In this document: positions 1 to 6,900 of the stretch, one piece after another
Numbering within the stretch: the stretch's first letter is position 1
How the letters are laid out: every line of letters begins with the position of its first letter
DNA from: Bacteroidota bacterium
Lineage (GTDB): Bacteria; Bacteroidota; Ignavibacteria; Ignavibacteriales; Ignavibacteriaceae
Length of the DNA: 11,085 bases
Assembly (NCBI GenBank): GCA_021778375.1
Contig: JAJYCM010000069.1
Location: 1 to 11,085 of the forward strand
Reading direction: 5' to 3'
Notes under the pieces: generated by a model
Database searches by the model: none
Seen by the model: only the letters and a program-made list of their open reading frames with translations
Told to the model about the DNA's origin: nothing
Made by a program: the position numbers and the translations under genes

Positions 1-1137
1 TATGATGTTAAAAAATCAGGTAATGATGTTGTAGTTGTTGTTTCAGCTATGGGGAAGACTACAGATTCATTAATAGAATTGGCGAAATCAATTTCTAGTA
101 ATCCTCAGAAGCGCGAAATGGATATGCTGCTAAGTACAGGTGAGCGAATAACAATGTCGTTGTTATGTATTGCATTGAATGAGTTAGGTATTGAATCAAT
201 ATCTTTGACGGGCTCGCAAGCAGGAATAATTACGAACGACCGTCATAACGATGCAAGAGTAATTGAAGTTCGACCTTTTCGTGTGCTTGATGAATTAGCG
301 AATGATAAAGTTGTAGTTGTCGGCGGATTCCAGGGGGTAAGTTATAAGCGAGACATTACTACACTTGGCAGAGGCGGCTCAGATACGTCGGCTGTTGCAC
401 TTGCAGCAGCATTAAATGCAGAAAGATGTGAGATTTACTCGGATGTTGACGGAGTTTATTCAGCGGATCCTTCGGCAATAAGGGAAGCGCTTCATTTGCC
501 GGAACTTTCATATGAAATTATGCAGGAAATGAGCGAAGCAGGAGCAAAAGTGTTAAACGCTCAAGCAGTACAATTTGCAAAGGAAGCTAAGATTGCTATT
601 TATGCGAGAAAATCTTCCGGCGGAGAAAAGGAAACGATTGTTAGGTTAATGCAGGCAGGCTTATCCAAAGGTGTTAAAGCAGTTGTTCATGAAAACGATT
701 TGAATAGGTTGATTTTTACAGGCAGCAAAAATCAAAAGAATATTTATGATTTTTTGAAGCTGGCTGAAAAAACACATTATAAAATAAAAGAATTAAACTA
801 TGCATTGTCAAATAAAAAGGATGGATTAGGAAAAGCAACAATTATAATTTCCGGGAAAAATATTATTGATCGTAAAGCTTTTGAGTATGAATTAAGCAAT
901 AATTTCGGAGACGATGTATTGATTGAAAGAGAGTTAGGCGCTGTTTCTTTAATTGGCGATGGAATCAACAGGGATAATAATATTATTATAGAATCCTTAA
1001 ATTTGCTAGAAGAAAACAAAATTGAAGTGCTAGGAATTTCGACTACTTCTTTCCGGATAACTTTTTTGTTATCAGATAAGTCGGTAAAAGACTGTACAAG
1101 AGTTTGTCACAAAAAATGGATAGAAGATATTTCATAA
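1..1137 (+). CDS. lysC: Aspartate kinase, first tandem copy (5' end outside window)
   Basis: Predicted aspartate kinase (EC 2.7.2.4), which phosphorylates L-aspartate in the first step of lysine, threonine, methionine and diaminopimelate synthesis. The frame is open from base 1 and aligns with the downstream copy, so the real start lies upstream, roughly 80 nt away. The ATG at 49 is the conserved internal Met of the SAMGKTTD motif, not a start. Visible amino-acid-kinase motifs are SAMGKT, LLSTGE (catalytic-site Glu), GGFQG, LGRGGSDTSA at 364-393 (substrate Arg and Asp) and YSDVDGVY followed by ADP. The kinase part is close to the next gene's product, about half identical by eye. The C-terminal ~150 residues, where tandem ACT domains sit in the family, are strongly diverged: the usual SEIKIS motif reads as TTSFRIT. 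The DPR and H-x-R positions are also altered (DPS, NAQ). The protein may be an isozyme with different or lost feedback control, which is inference. TAA stop; 32 bp to the next gene. Confidence 0.88.
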   Translation, partial: YDVKKSGNDVVVVVSAMGKTTDSLIELAKSISSNPQKREMDMLLSTGERITMSLLCIALNELGIESISLTGSQAGIITNDRHNDARVIEVRPFRVLDELANDKVVVVGGFQGVSYKRDITTLGRGGSDTSAVALAAALNAERCEIYSDVDGVYSADPSAIREALHLPELSYEIMQEMSEAGAKVLNAQAVQFAKEAKIAIYARKSSGGEKETIVRLMQAGLSKGVKAVVHENDLNRLIFTGSKNQKNIYDFLKLAEKTHYKIKELNYALSNKKDGLGKATIIISGKNIIDRKAFEYELSNNFGDDVLIERELGAVSLIGDGINRDNNIIIESLNLLEENKIEVLGISTTSFRITFLLSDKSVKDCTRVCHKKWIEDIS

Positions 1138-1169
1138 ACTAAGGAATAAAATAAAACTGTTATAGAGAA

Positions 1170-2360
1170 ATGAAAAATATTATAGTTCAAAAATACGGAG
1201 GAAGTTCAGTAGCTGATTCAGAAAAGCTGAAAAAGGTTGCTGAGAAAATTGCTAAGAGGATTAAGCAGCAGTATAAGCTTATTGTAGTTGTTTCGGCAAT
1301 GGGAAAGACTACTGATAACCTCATTAAACTTTCAAAGGAGATTTCGATTAATCCTGCTCCAAGAGAATTAGATATGCTACTTACTACAGGGGAACAGGTA
1401 TCGGCATCATTGCTTGCGATCGCTTTAAATGAAATTGGTGTTAAGTGTAAATCACTTAATGCATTTCAGGCAGAGATATTGACAACCGGAGATTTTAACC
1501 AAGCGAGGATTAAAAACTTAAAGGTTAAGAAGATTAAGGCACTGCTCAAAGAAGATGATGCAGTTATAATAACCGGGTTCCAGGGAATAACTGAAGACGG
1601 AGAGATAACAACATTGGGTAGAGGCGGGTCTGATACATCTGCCGTTGCACTTGCAGCAGCCATGAGCGCGAAATGTGAAATATATAGTGATGTAGCAGGA
1701 ATATTTACAACGGATCCAAGGATACACCCCGGAGCAAAGAAATTAAAGTACATTACCTATGACGAGATGCTGGAAATGTCAAGTTTAGGCGCCAAAGTAC
1801 TTCACAGCAGGTCGGTAGAAATAGCTAAGAAATTTGGTATAACAATTTATTGTGGTTCGACTTTTTCAGAAGAGGAAGGAAGTTACGTTATGAAGAAAAA
1901 TATAGAGCAGCCGGTTGTTTCCGGATTAAGTGTTATGGATAATCAAACACAAGTTACATTATCAAATCTTCCGCTTGATTATACTCTAGTTCATCAAATA
2001 TTTGAAAAAGTGGCAAAGGAAGGCCTGAATGTTGATATGATTTCTATTATAAGTAATGGGGGATTAAACATTTCCTTTACTGTAATAGAAGATAAGAAAG
2101 CTCACATTTCCAAAGCACTTTCACAGATTCTAAAAGGGATGAAAGATTTGAATATTGACTATAACTCCGGATTCTCGAAAATTTCAATCGTAGGAATAGG
2201 CATGAAATCGAGCAGCGGTGTTGCGGCAAAATATTTCAAAGCACTTGCCGGAATTCCGGTTAAATTAGTAACAACATCAGAGATTAAAATTTCCTGTTTG
2301 GTTGAAGAAAAATATAAGGAAAAAGCTGTTAAGGCTTTGATTAATACTTTTGAGCTTTAA
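1170..2360 (+). CDS. lysC: Aspartate kinase, second tandem copy (complete)
   Basis: Complete 396-residue monofunctional aspartate kinase, near the usual ~400 residues. It catalyses L-aspartate + ATP to 4-phospho-L-aspartate in the cytoplasm. Motifs in order are KYGGSS at residues 8-13, SAMGKTTD at 42-49, LLTTGE at 70-75, GFQG at 136-139, LGRGGSDTSA at 149-158, YSDVAGIFTTDPR at 172-184, and GAKVLHSR at 207-214. Two ACT regulatory domains follow, at about 255-325 (NVDMIS, then NISFTV) and 335-396 (SIVGIGM, TSEIKIS). These well-kept ACT motifs indicate a normal allosterically regulated enzyme; the effector (lysine, threonine or both) cannot be read from sequence. The start is fixed by MKNIIVQKYGG, which matches the family N-terminus. 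There is no strong Shine-Dalgarno sequence. The gene overlaps the next by 11 nt, implying co-transcription. It is probably the main enzyme of the pair. Confidence 0.95.
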   Translation: MKNIIVQKYGGSSVADSEKLKKVAEKIAKRIKQQYKLIVVVSAMGKTTDNLIKLSKEISINPAPRELDMLLTTGEQVSASLLAIALNEIGVKCKSLNAFQAEILTTGDFNQARIKNLKVKKIKALLKEDDAVIITGFQGITEDGEITTLGRGGSDTSAVALAAAMSAKCEIYSDVAGIFTTDPRIHPGAKKLKYITYDEMLEMSSLGAKVLHSRSVEIAKKFGITIYCGSTFSEEEGSYVMKKNIEQPVVSGLSVMDNQTQVTLSNLPLDYTLVHQIFEKVAKEGLNVDMISIISNGGLNISFTVIEDKKAHISKALSQILKGMKDLNIDYNSGFSKISIVGIGMKSSSGVAAKYFKALAGIPVKLVTTSEIKISCLVEEKYKEKAVKALINTFEL

Positions 2361-3483
2361 TTTTATTAAAGGTGAAGTTATTTCTCCGCAAGAATTAAGA
2401 CATGTATTACATCAGAATCCGGAATTATCTTTTCATGAATTTGAAACGACAAATCTTCTTAGGAAGTCGATTGAAGAATTAAAAGATAGCTCAAAACTAA
2501 AAGTTCATTCTCCATATCGAACCGGACTGTTAGTTGAGTATAGGGTAAATAATTTCGACTATCTTCTTTTTAGAGCTGATATTGACGCATTGCCGATAAA
2601 AGAAGAAAATCAAATTGAATTTTGTTCTAAGAATAATTTTATGCACGCTTGCGGACATGACGTTCACACTTCAATTCTTTATAGTTTTTTGAATTATGTT
2701 TTAGAAAATAAAATTAAACAAAATATTCTTTTTCTATTCCAGCCAGCCGAAGAAAGCGGTGGTGGAGCGATGGAGTTTTTTAAGACAGGAGTATTCAACA
2801 AGTTTACAGTTACCAAGGCTTTTGCTTTGCATGTCACGGATGAATATGCTCAAGGTACAATTGCAAGCTCGAAGGGAGTGCTGTTTGCATCTTCACTTGA
2901 AGTTGATATCAGTTTTCAGGGTGTAAGTTCGCATGTTGCCTTTCCTCAGGAAGGGAAGAATGCTTTTAATGCTTTAAGGCTTTTTCTTGATTCGGTGGAC
3001 AAAATCCCAAGGAATATTTCAGAGCCTTTTGTCTTTGGATCCGGGAGAATTGAAGCCGGCGAAATTAGAAATATTATTCCCGGGCACGCAAAACTTGAGG
3101 GAACGATTCGTGGTTTGTCAAATGAGATGGCTCAAAAATTCTATGGAAGTCTAATAAATATACTTGAAGGAATTCAAACGATAACAGGAGTGAAATACAG
3201 TTGTGAAAAGGGTGCAAGTTACCCTGAAGTCATCGTTAATGAAGAAGTATATGATCAGCTTATCCCCGAACTTTCAAAAGAATTTAATTTTATTGATTGC
3301 GGCTATAAAATGACCGGAGAGGATTTCGGGTATATTTCGCATCAGTATCCCTCTTTTATGTTTTGGTTGGGGACATCAAACGGAATGAAGTTTGGGCTTC
3401 ACAATCCAAGATTTCTACCGGATGATTCTGTAATTGAGATAGGTAAAAATGCTTTTGTAGCAATTCTAAAATCTATTATGTGA
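2350..3483 (+). CDS. M20 amidohydrolase, probable N-acetyl-diaminopimelate deacetylase
   Basis: A 377-residue metal-dependent amidohydrolase of peptidase family M20, of the usual length. Visible motifs are an N-terminal LHQNPELSFHE, RADIDALPI at 75-83, MHACGHDVH at 98-106 (metal ligands Cys101 and His103), QPAEESGGGA at 131-140 (catalytic Glu), FALHV at 158-162, a lid/dimerisation domain at about 170-285 with SSHVAFP, MTGEDFGY at 321-328, FMFWLG, and LHNPRF with a C-terminal ligand His351. The stretches FALHV, MTGEDFGY and FMFWLG match my memory of Bacillus subtilis YkuR (N-acetyl-LL-diaminopimelate deacetylase, EC 3.5.1.47), which releases acetate to give LL-diaminopimelate. Placement right after aspartate kinase supports this. 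Another N-acyl-amino-acid substrate is possible. The start is a TTG inside the kinase gene; a frame stop lies just upstream at 2338-2340 and no in-frame ATG precedes the conserved N-terminus, so translation may be coupled. Ends in TGA. Confidence 0.85.
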   Translation: MSFNFIKGEVISPQELRHVLHQNPELSFHEFETTNLLRKSIEELKDSSKLKVHSPYRTGLLVEYRVNNFDYLLFRADIDALPIKEENQIEFCSKNNFMHACGHDVHTSILYSFLNYVLENKIKQNILFLFQPAEESGGGAMEFFKTGVFNKFTVTKAFALHVTDEYAQGTIASSKGVLFASSLEVDISFQGVSSHVAFPQEGKNAFNALRLFLDSVDKIPRNISEPFVFGSGRIEAGEIRNIIPGHAKLEGTIRGLSNEMAQKFYGSLINILEGIQTITGVKYSCEKGASYPEVIVNEEVYDQLIPELSKEFNFIDCGYKMTGEDFGYISHQYPSFMFWLGTSNGMKFGLHNPRFLPDDSVIEIGKNAFVAILKSIM

Positions 3484-5133
3484 TTATTCGTTAGTTAATA
3501 GCTCACAGCCTGAAGGGATCTCAGGTTTTACAAGTAAAACTTCCTCTTTAAGCAAAGCTACCTTTCCCGGTTCCATTCCCTTTCTCTTAATTACATATTT
3601 TTTTAATGTATAAGATACAGGAGCAGTACCTGAGGTTTTTGATTTACTGTAAAATGCTGCTAAGGAGGCTGCCTTTTTCAAAATACTTTTAGGCATTCCT
3701 TCTTTTGGACTTTCAACTCTCAATACAACATGAGACCCAGATACGCTTCTTGCATGGAACCAATAATCATTTTGTTTTGCAAATTTTACGGTTAATAAGT
3801 CGTTGCTGGCGCTGTCTTTCCCGACGAAAACATTATACTTGCCTTCAATTAGAAAGTGCTTAAATTTATTTCTAATATCATCATGATCATCGCTCGATTC
3901 CTTCCCGGATAATTTTAATTCTTTCATAAGCATTTTCAGTTCATCTGTAGTTTTTGACTTATTAAATCGTTCCTCAATAATTTTCAGTTTATAAAAGTTA
4001 GCTTTGAAAAATTTAATATTTTCTTTTGCAAGTTCAAATTTAATTCTTTCGCTTTTAGCTTTCTCGAAATAGTAGTCGACATTTTGTTTAGGAGAAAGAG
4101 ACTTTGTTAATTTTATTTTAAGCAAAAGATTGTTTTTATAGACATCCTCAAGTTCAATAAACTCCATACCCTTTTTCATTACTGAAATATTTATCAGCAA
4201 TAGATTGCCTATCCTGTTATATTCCTCTTCTTTGGATTCCGAGGTTAAAATTGATTGGGCATTATTCAATCTTTCGGTAGTTCTTTCAAATTCTTTGGAT
4301 AAATATTTAGAAATAGTTTTTTGAATTTCATGGTAATCATCGCGGCTAAATTTGAATTGAAGAAAATAATTAAGTGCAGGTGCAACAGAATCAAATTCTT
4401 TACGTCTTGTGAAATCATTACTGAATGAATCAATGGTTAATTCTGCATTACCGGAAGTCATATTACTATTGTTACTGCTATCATTAAAGCAAACGGCTAA
4501 TTTATTTTCTAATGCTTCTTCAATAACTTTTTCTAAAATAATGGAAGCTGTCAATCCTTTGACTGAGCTTGCACGTTTCTTTGCTTCGTTTATTATTTCC
4601 TTACCCAGGAATGGGCATCGATTCTTTGCTTCAATGAAATAATCATTCTGATATTCAAAGTTAAGTCCCGGTATGTTTTTATTTGAAATGAAACTTGTAT
4701 TACTAATTTCCTGCACTATTTCGGTTGTAAATGAATCTGTTTGGTTTTTAAAGAATTCAACCCGGTTGAATTTATCTATAATAATTACATTTGAATATTT
4801 ACCTCTAATAAAAAAATAAATAGAAGAATCTTCAAGATGAATCCTTATTATTCTATCCGACGCAGAGATTTCGAAGGAAACAATATTTGCAGGAATATAG
4901 TTTGAGAAGAAATCAATAGTATTCTTTTTAGATCTAGAATAATTATCCCGAAATGTTATATATTCAAAATGAGAAGAGGTTGAGATTTCGATAAATTTAC
5001 TTTGGATGCCGTTTGATAGTTCAAATAGAAGTTTCTCTTTTTCTTGAGTAAATGCGGAGATTATCCGGTATCCAATAAGCGAAGCATTAGCTTCAAGAAC
5101 AAAGCGGTTTAATATGAAATAATTTCTGAACAT
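3484..5133 (-). CDS. rqcH: RqcH/NFACT family ribosome-associated quality control protein
   Basis: A 549-residue NFACT protein, the bacterial relative of Rqc2/NEMF, formerly annotated as fibronectin-binding protein A. RqcH binds 50S subunits carrying stalled peptidyl-tRNA and recruits alanyl-tRNA to add C-terminal alanine tails that mark the chain for degradation. Order seen: NFACT-N at about 1-150 with the Asp93-Arg94 pair in SASDRIIRI, matching the DR pair needed for tRNA recruitment in B. subtilis RqcH; a helix-hairpin-helix-like stretch at about 175-210; a charged helical/coiled-coil region at about 265-400 with the family motif LSPKQN at 346-351; and NFACT-R at about 425-535 with VGKDSASND, DYWFHAR, SGSHVVLR, SYTLKKYV and KGMEPGKV. 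Length is slightly below the usual ~570. The ATG at 5133-5131 is well placed. The gene lies downstream of the symporter but beyond a terminator, so it probably has its own promoter. Its stop directly abuts the stop of the convergent deacetylase gene. Confidence 0.92.
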   Translation of the reverse strand: MFRNYFILNRFVLEANASLIGYRIISAFTQEKEKLLFELSNGIQSKFIEISTSSHFEYITFRDNYSRSKKNTIDFFSNYIPANIVSFEISASDRIIRIHLEDSSIYFFIRGKYSNVIIIDKFNRVEFFKNQTDSFTTEIVQEISNTSFISNKNIPGLNFEYQNDYFIEAKNRCPFLGKEIINEAKKRASSVKGLTASIILEKVIEEALENKLAVCFNDSSNNSNMTSGNAELTIDSFSNDFTRRKEFDSVAPALNYFLQFKFSRDDYHEIQKTISKYLSKEFERTTERLNNAQSILTSESKEEEYNRIGNLLLINISVMKKGMEFIELEDVYKNNLLLKIKLTKSLSPKQNVDYYFEKAKSERIKFELAKENIKFFKANFYKLKIIEERFNKSKTTDELKMLMKELKLSGKESSDDHDDIRNKFKHFLIEGKYNVFVGKDSASNDLLTVKFAKQNDYWFHARSVSGSHVVLRVESPKEGMPKSILKKAASLAAFYSKSKTSGTAPVSYTLKKYVIKRKGMEPGKVALLKEEVLLVKPEIPSGCELLTNE

Positions 5134-5139
5134 TTAATA

Positions 5140-5147
5140 CAAACATA
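5140..5147 (-). promoter_or_regulatory. Candidate -7 promoter element for rqcH (TAnnTTTG type)
   Basis: The minus strand reads TATGTTTG here, an exact match to the TAnnTTTG -7 element known from Bacteroidota housekeeping promoters. Only 6 nt separate it from the rqcH ATG, so transcription would start at or next to the start codon. No TTTG -33 element is seen at the expected distance, where the terminator hairpin of the upstream gene lies. This is a motif match only. Confidence 0.35.
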
Positions 5148-5155
5148 GTTGAAAT

Positions 5156-5194
5156 AAAAATCCCCACCATACTTAATAAAAGCAATAGTGGGGA
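5156..5194 (-). terminator. Intrinsic terminator after the POT symporter gene
   Basis: On the minus strand a perfect 7-bp stem, TCCCCAC (5194-5188) pairing with GTGGGGA (5167-5161), encloses a 20-nt AT-rich loop and is followed at once by five T residues (5160-5156). It begins 16 bp past the symporter stop and faces the right way to end that transcript before rqcH. There is no T-run on the plus-strand side, so it is probably one-directional. Confidence 0.8.
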
Positions 5195-5209
5195 AATTAT
5201 AAATAAGTT

Positions 5210-6604
5210 TTATGCAACTCCGTGCATCATCTTTAACAATATCTTATAAAGTACAAAGAGTATAATAGAAGCCACTGCTGCCATAACAACAAAGATCATA
5301 AAGAATGAGGGCAAATCTTTCACTGCATAACCAAGGAGGTAATGAATTGATGTTGTCCCATTTTGGTTAATAGGATAAAGAGTGCTTAATTGTCCGGCTA
5401 GCCAATCAGCGGCTGCATTAGCAAGAAACCAGACTCCCATCAGCATAGATGAAAATCTGATCGGAGACAATTTAGTAACCATAGAAAGTCCGATTGGAGA
5501 TAAACTTAATTCTCCAAAAGTGTGAAGTGTGTATGCTGCAGTTAACCATAGGGGACTTACTAAAACGCCTTTCTGAGCTATTCCTCCGCCTATTACCATT
5601 ACTACATAACCAAGTGCAAGAATCATTAATCCCATTGACATTTTAAGCGGGGAAGAAGGTTCCATATTCTTTTTGCCGAGACCAGTCCACATAAATGCAA
5701 AAAGAGGTGCCGCAATAAAAATAATTATTGGATTTATTGATTGGAAAAAACTTGCAGGGATAACGTAGTTGCCAAGCCATCCGACAACGCGGTTGGTCTG
5801 AGATTCGGCAAAAAATGTAAGTGAAACGCCAGCTTGTTCATAAGCAGCCCAGAAAAAGATTACAAAGAAGGATAGTATGAAAATGACAGCTATTCTTTGT
5901 TTCTCAATTTTAGTTAAAGGCTCGTCTTTTACATAGTCAGCGCTTTTTTTATCTCTTTTGGTAGGTATCATTCCAACAGGTTTACCATCCGGTGTAACAA
6001 GGTTTTTATCTTTACCGAAGTAAAAAATAATTAGACCGAGTATCATTCCAATACCCGCTGATAAGAAACCCCATTTAAAGTCAGCAGGATTACCAGTATC
6101 TCCGAGTCCGCCGCAAATTAATGGAGCTAAAAATGCACCTAAATTTATTCCCATATAAAAGATGGTAAATGCGGAATCTCTTTTATGAATTTCTTCTTCA
6201 GGATAAAGGCTTCCGACCATAGTTGATATATTTGGTTTGAAGAATCCGTTGCCTACAATTAGGAGAGTCAAACCCAAAATGAAGAATATTTCTGCAAAGC
6301 CATGGTTTGTAAATACCTGCCCGCTAAAAGCAAGGGCGAACTGTCCGAGAGCCATTAAAGCTCCGCCGACAAAAATTGATTTTCTATTTCCCCAGTATCT
6401 ATCTGCTACGTAACCTCCAATAAGAGGGGTAAGGTAAACAAGTCCAGTATAATATCCGTAGACTGAAGAAGTAAGCTCATGATTATACATAAGTGCTTTG
6501 ATCATGAAAAGGGCAAGAATCGCTCTATTACCGTAATAGCTAAAGCGTTCCCACATTTCAGTAAAGAATAGGACGTAAAGTCCTTTAGGATGCTGCTTAA
6601 ACAT
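5210..6604 (-). CDS. POT/PTR2 family proton-dependent oligopeptide transporter
   Basis: A 464-residue inner-membrane symporter of the major facilitator superfamily, POT (PTR2) family, which imports di- and tripeptides with protons. Evidence: the family ExxER motif on helix 1 (Glu16, Glu19, Arg20 in FTEMWERFSYYG), a helix-4 lysine in GFFKPNIS at 120-127, the FYMGINLGA signature at 149-157, WAAYEQAG on helix 7 at 252-259, and the helix-10 GELSLSPIGLS motif with Glu365. Many hydrophobic segments fit 12-14 membrane helices, with a charged cytoplasmic loop at about 198-236. Length is normal. The ATG is supported by an AAAGAGGT Shine-Dalgarno sequence at 6618-6611, 6 nt upstream. The gene ends in a strong terminator and appears monocistronic. 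Substrate preference cannot be read from sequence. Confidence 0.93.
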   Translation of the reverse strand: MFKQHPKGLYVLFFTEMWERFSYYGNRAILALFMIKALMYNHELTSSVYGYYTGLVYLTPLIGGYVADRYWGNRKSIFVGGALMALGQFALAFSGQVFTNHGFAEIFFILGLTLLIVGNGFFKPNISTMVGSLYPEEEIHKRDSAFTIFYMGINLGAFLAPLICGGLGDTGNPADFKWGFLSAGIGMILGLIIFYFGKDKNLVTPDGKPVGMIPTKRDKKSADYVKDEPLTKIEKQRIAVIFILSFFVIFFWAAYEQAGVSLTFFAESQTNRVVGWLGNYVIPASFFQSINPIIIFIAAPLFAFMWTGLGKKNMEPSSPLKMSMGLMILALGYVVMVIGGGIAQKGVLVSPLWLTAAYTLHTFGELSLSPIGLSMVTKLSPIRFSSMLMGVWFLANAAADWLAGQLSTLYPINQNGTTSIHYLLGYAVKDLPSFFMIFVVMAAVASIILFVLYKILLKMMHGVA

Positions 6605-6646
6605 TAATTAACCTCTTTTTAATTATTGGTCAACAATCAATGGGGT

Positions 6647-6654
6647 CAAAAATA
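6647..6654 (-). promoter_or_regulatory. Candidate -7 promoter element for the symporter gene
   Basis: The minus strand reads TATTTTTG, matching the Bacteroidota-type TAnnTTTG element, 42 nt upstream of the symporter ATG. That leaves room for a leader carrying the Shine-Dalgarno site. No TTTG -33 box is visible at the right spacing; only a TTATG lies about 19 nt upstream. In such AT-rich DNA a chance match is quite possible. Confidence 0.3.
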
Positions 6655-6829
6655 TATTATTATTTTTTCTTTTCATAATAAATAAGAGCCGACTTGGGAA
6701 TAAAGAAGTTTGGATATTATTCTTCTACTATAAAAAATGAAAGGAATTTTAAATAATGAACTTTATTTACTAATAGATAAATTATTTGTAGAATAGGACA
6801 AGTTAAATTAATTTTTAATACTGGTACGT

Positions 6830-6863
6830 GAAAAATCTTTAGAAAGGGAATAATCGATTTTTC
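6830..6863. repeat. 8-bp inverted repeat upstream of glycerate kinase
   Basis: GAAAAATC at 6830-6837 is the exact reverse complement of GATTTTTC at 6856-6863, with an 18-nt spacer. It ends 37 nt before the glycerate kinase ATG. It could be an operator half-site pair or a weak leader hairpin. No downstream T-run suits a terminator. The low sequence complexity means chance is a serious alternative. Confidence 0.3.
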
Positions 6864-6900
6864 CGAAACTCAAACAATAAAGATTTGACTCCTTTGTTTT

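Larger units (their letters stand above)
6605..6900. other. Divergent intergenic region between symporter and glycerate kinase
   Basis: This 296-bp, very AT-rich spacer should hold the promoters for both divergent genes. It contains the symporter ribosome-binding site (6611-6618), one TAnnTTTG-type word for the minus strand (6647-6654) and an 8-bp inverted repeat near the glycerate kinase start. I see no recognisable riboswitch, RNA gene or credible small protein. Confidence 0.6.

Noticed and set aside
49..51. ATG as the start of the first aspartate kinase
   Set aside because: The frame is open to base 1 and the residues before this Met (VVVVVSA) align with the second copy, so the gene begins upstream of the window.
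3507..3527. Hairpin (CCTGA with TCAGG) followed by a short T-run, as a terminator for the deacetylase operon
   Set aside because: The stem has only 5 strong pairs and the T-run is four bases, inside the rqcH coding region. Too weak to call.
3484..5133. Fibronectin-binding adhesin
   Set aside because: Older databases name NFACT proteins this way. The DR pair, NFACT-R motifs and lack of a signal peptide fit cytoplasmic RqcH instead.
6737..6796. 19-codon plus-strand reading frame in the divergent spacer
   Set aside because: It is very short, has no ribosome-binding site and no family features. It could be a leader peptide but nothing supports it.
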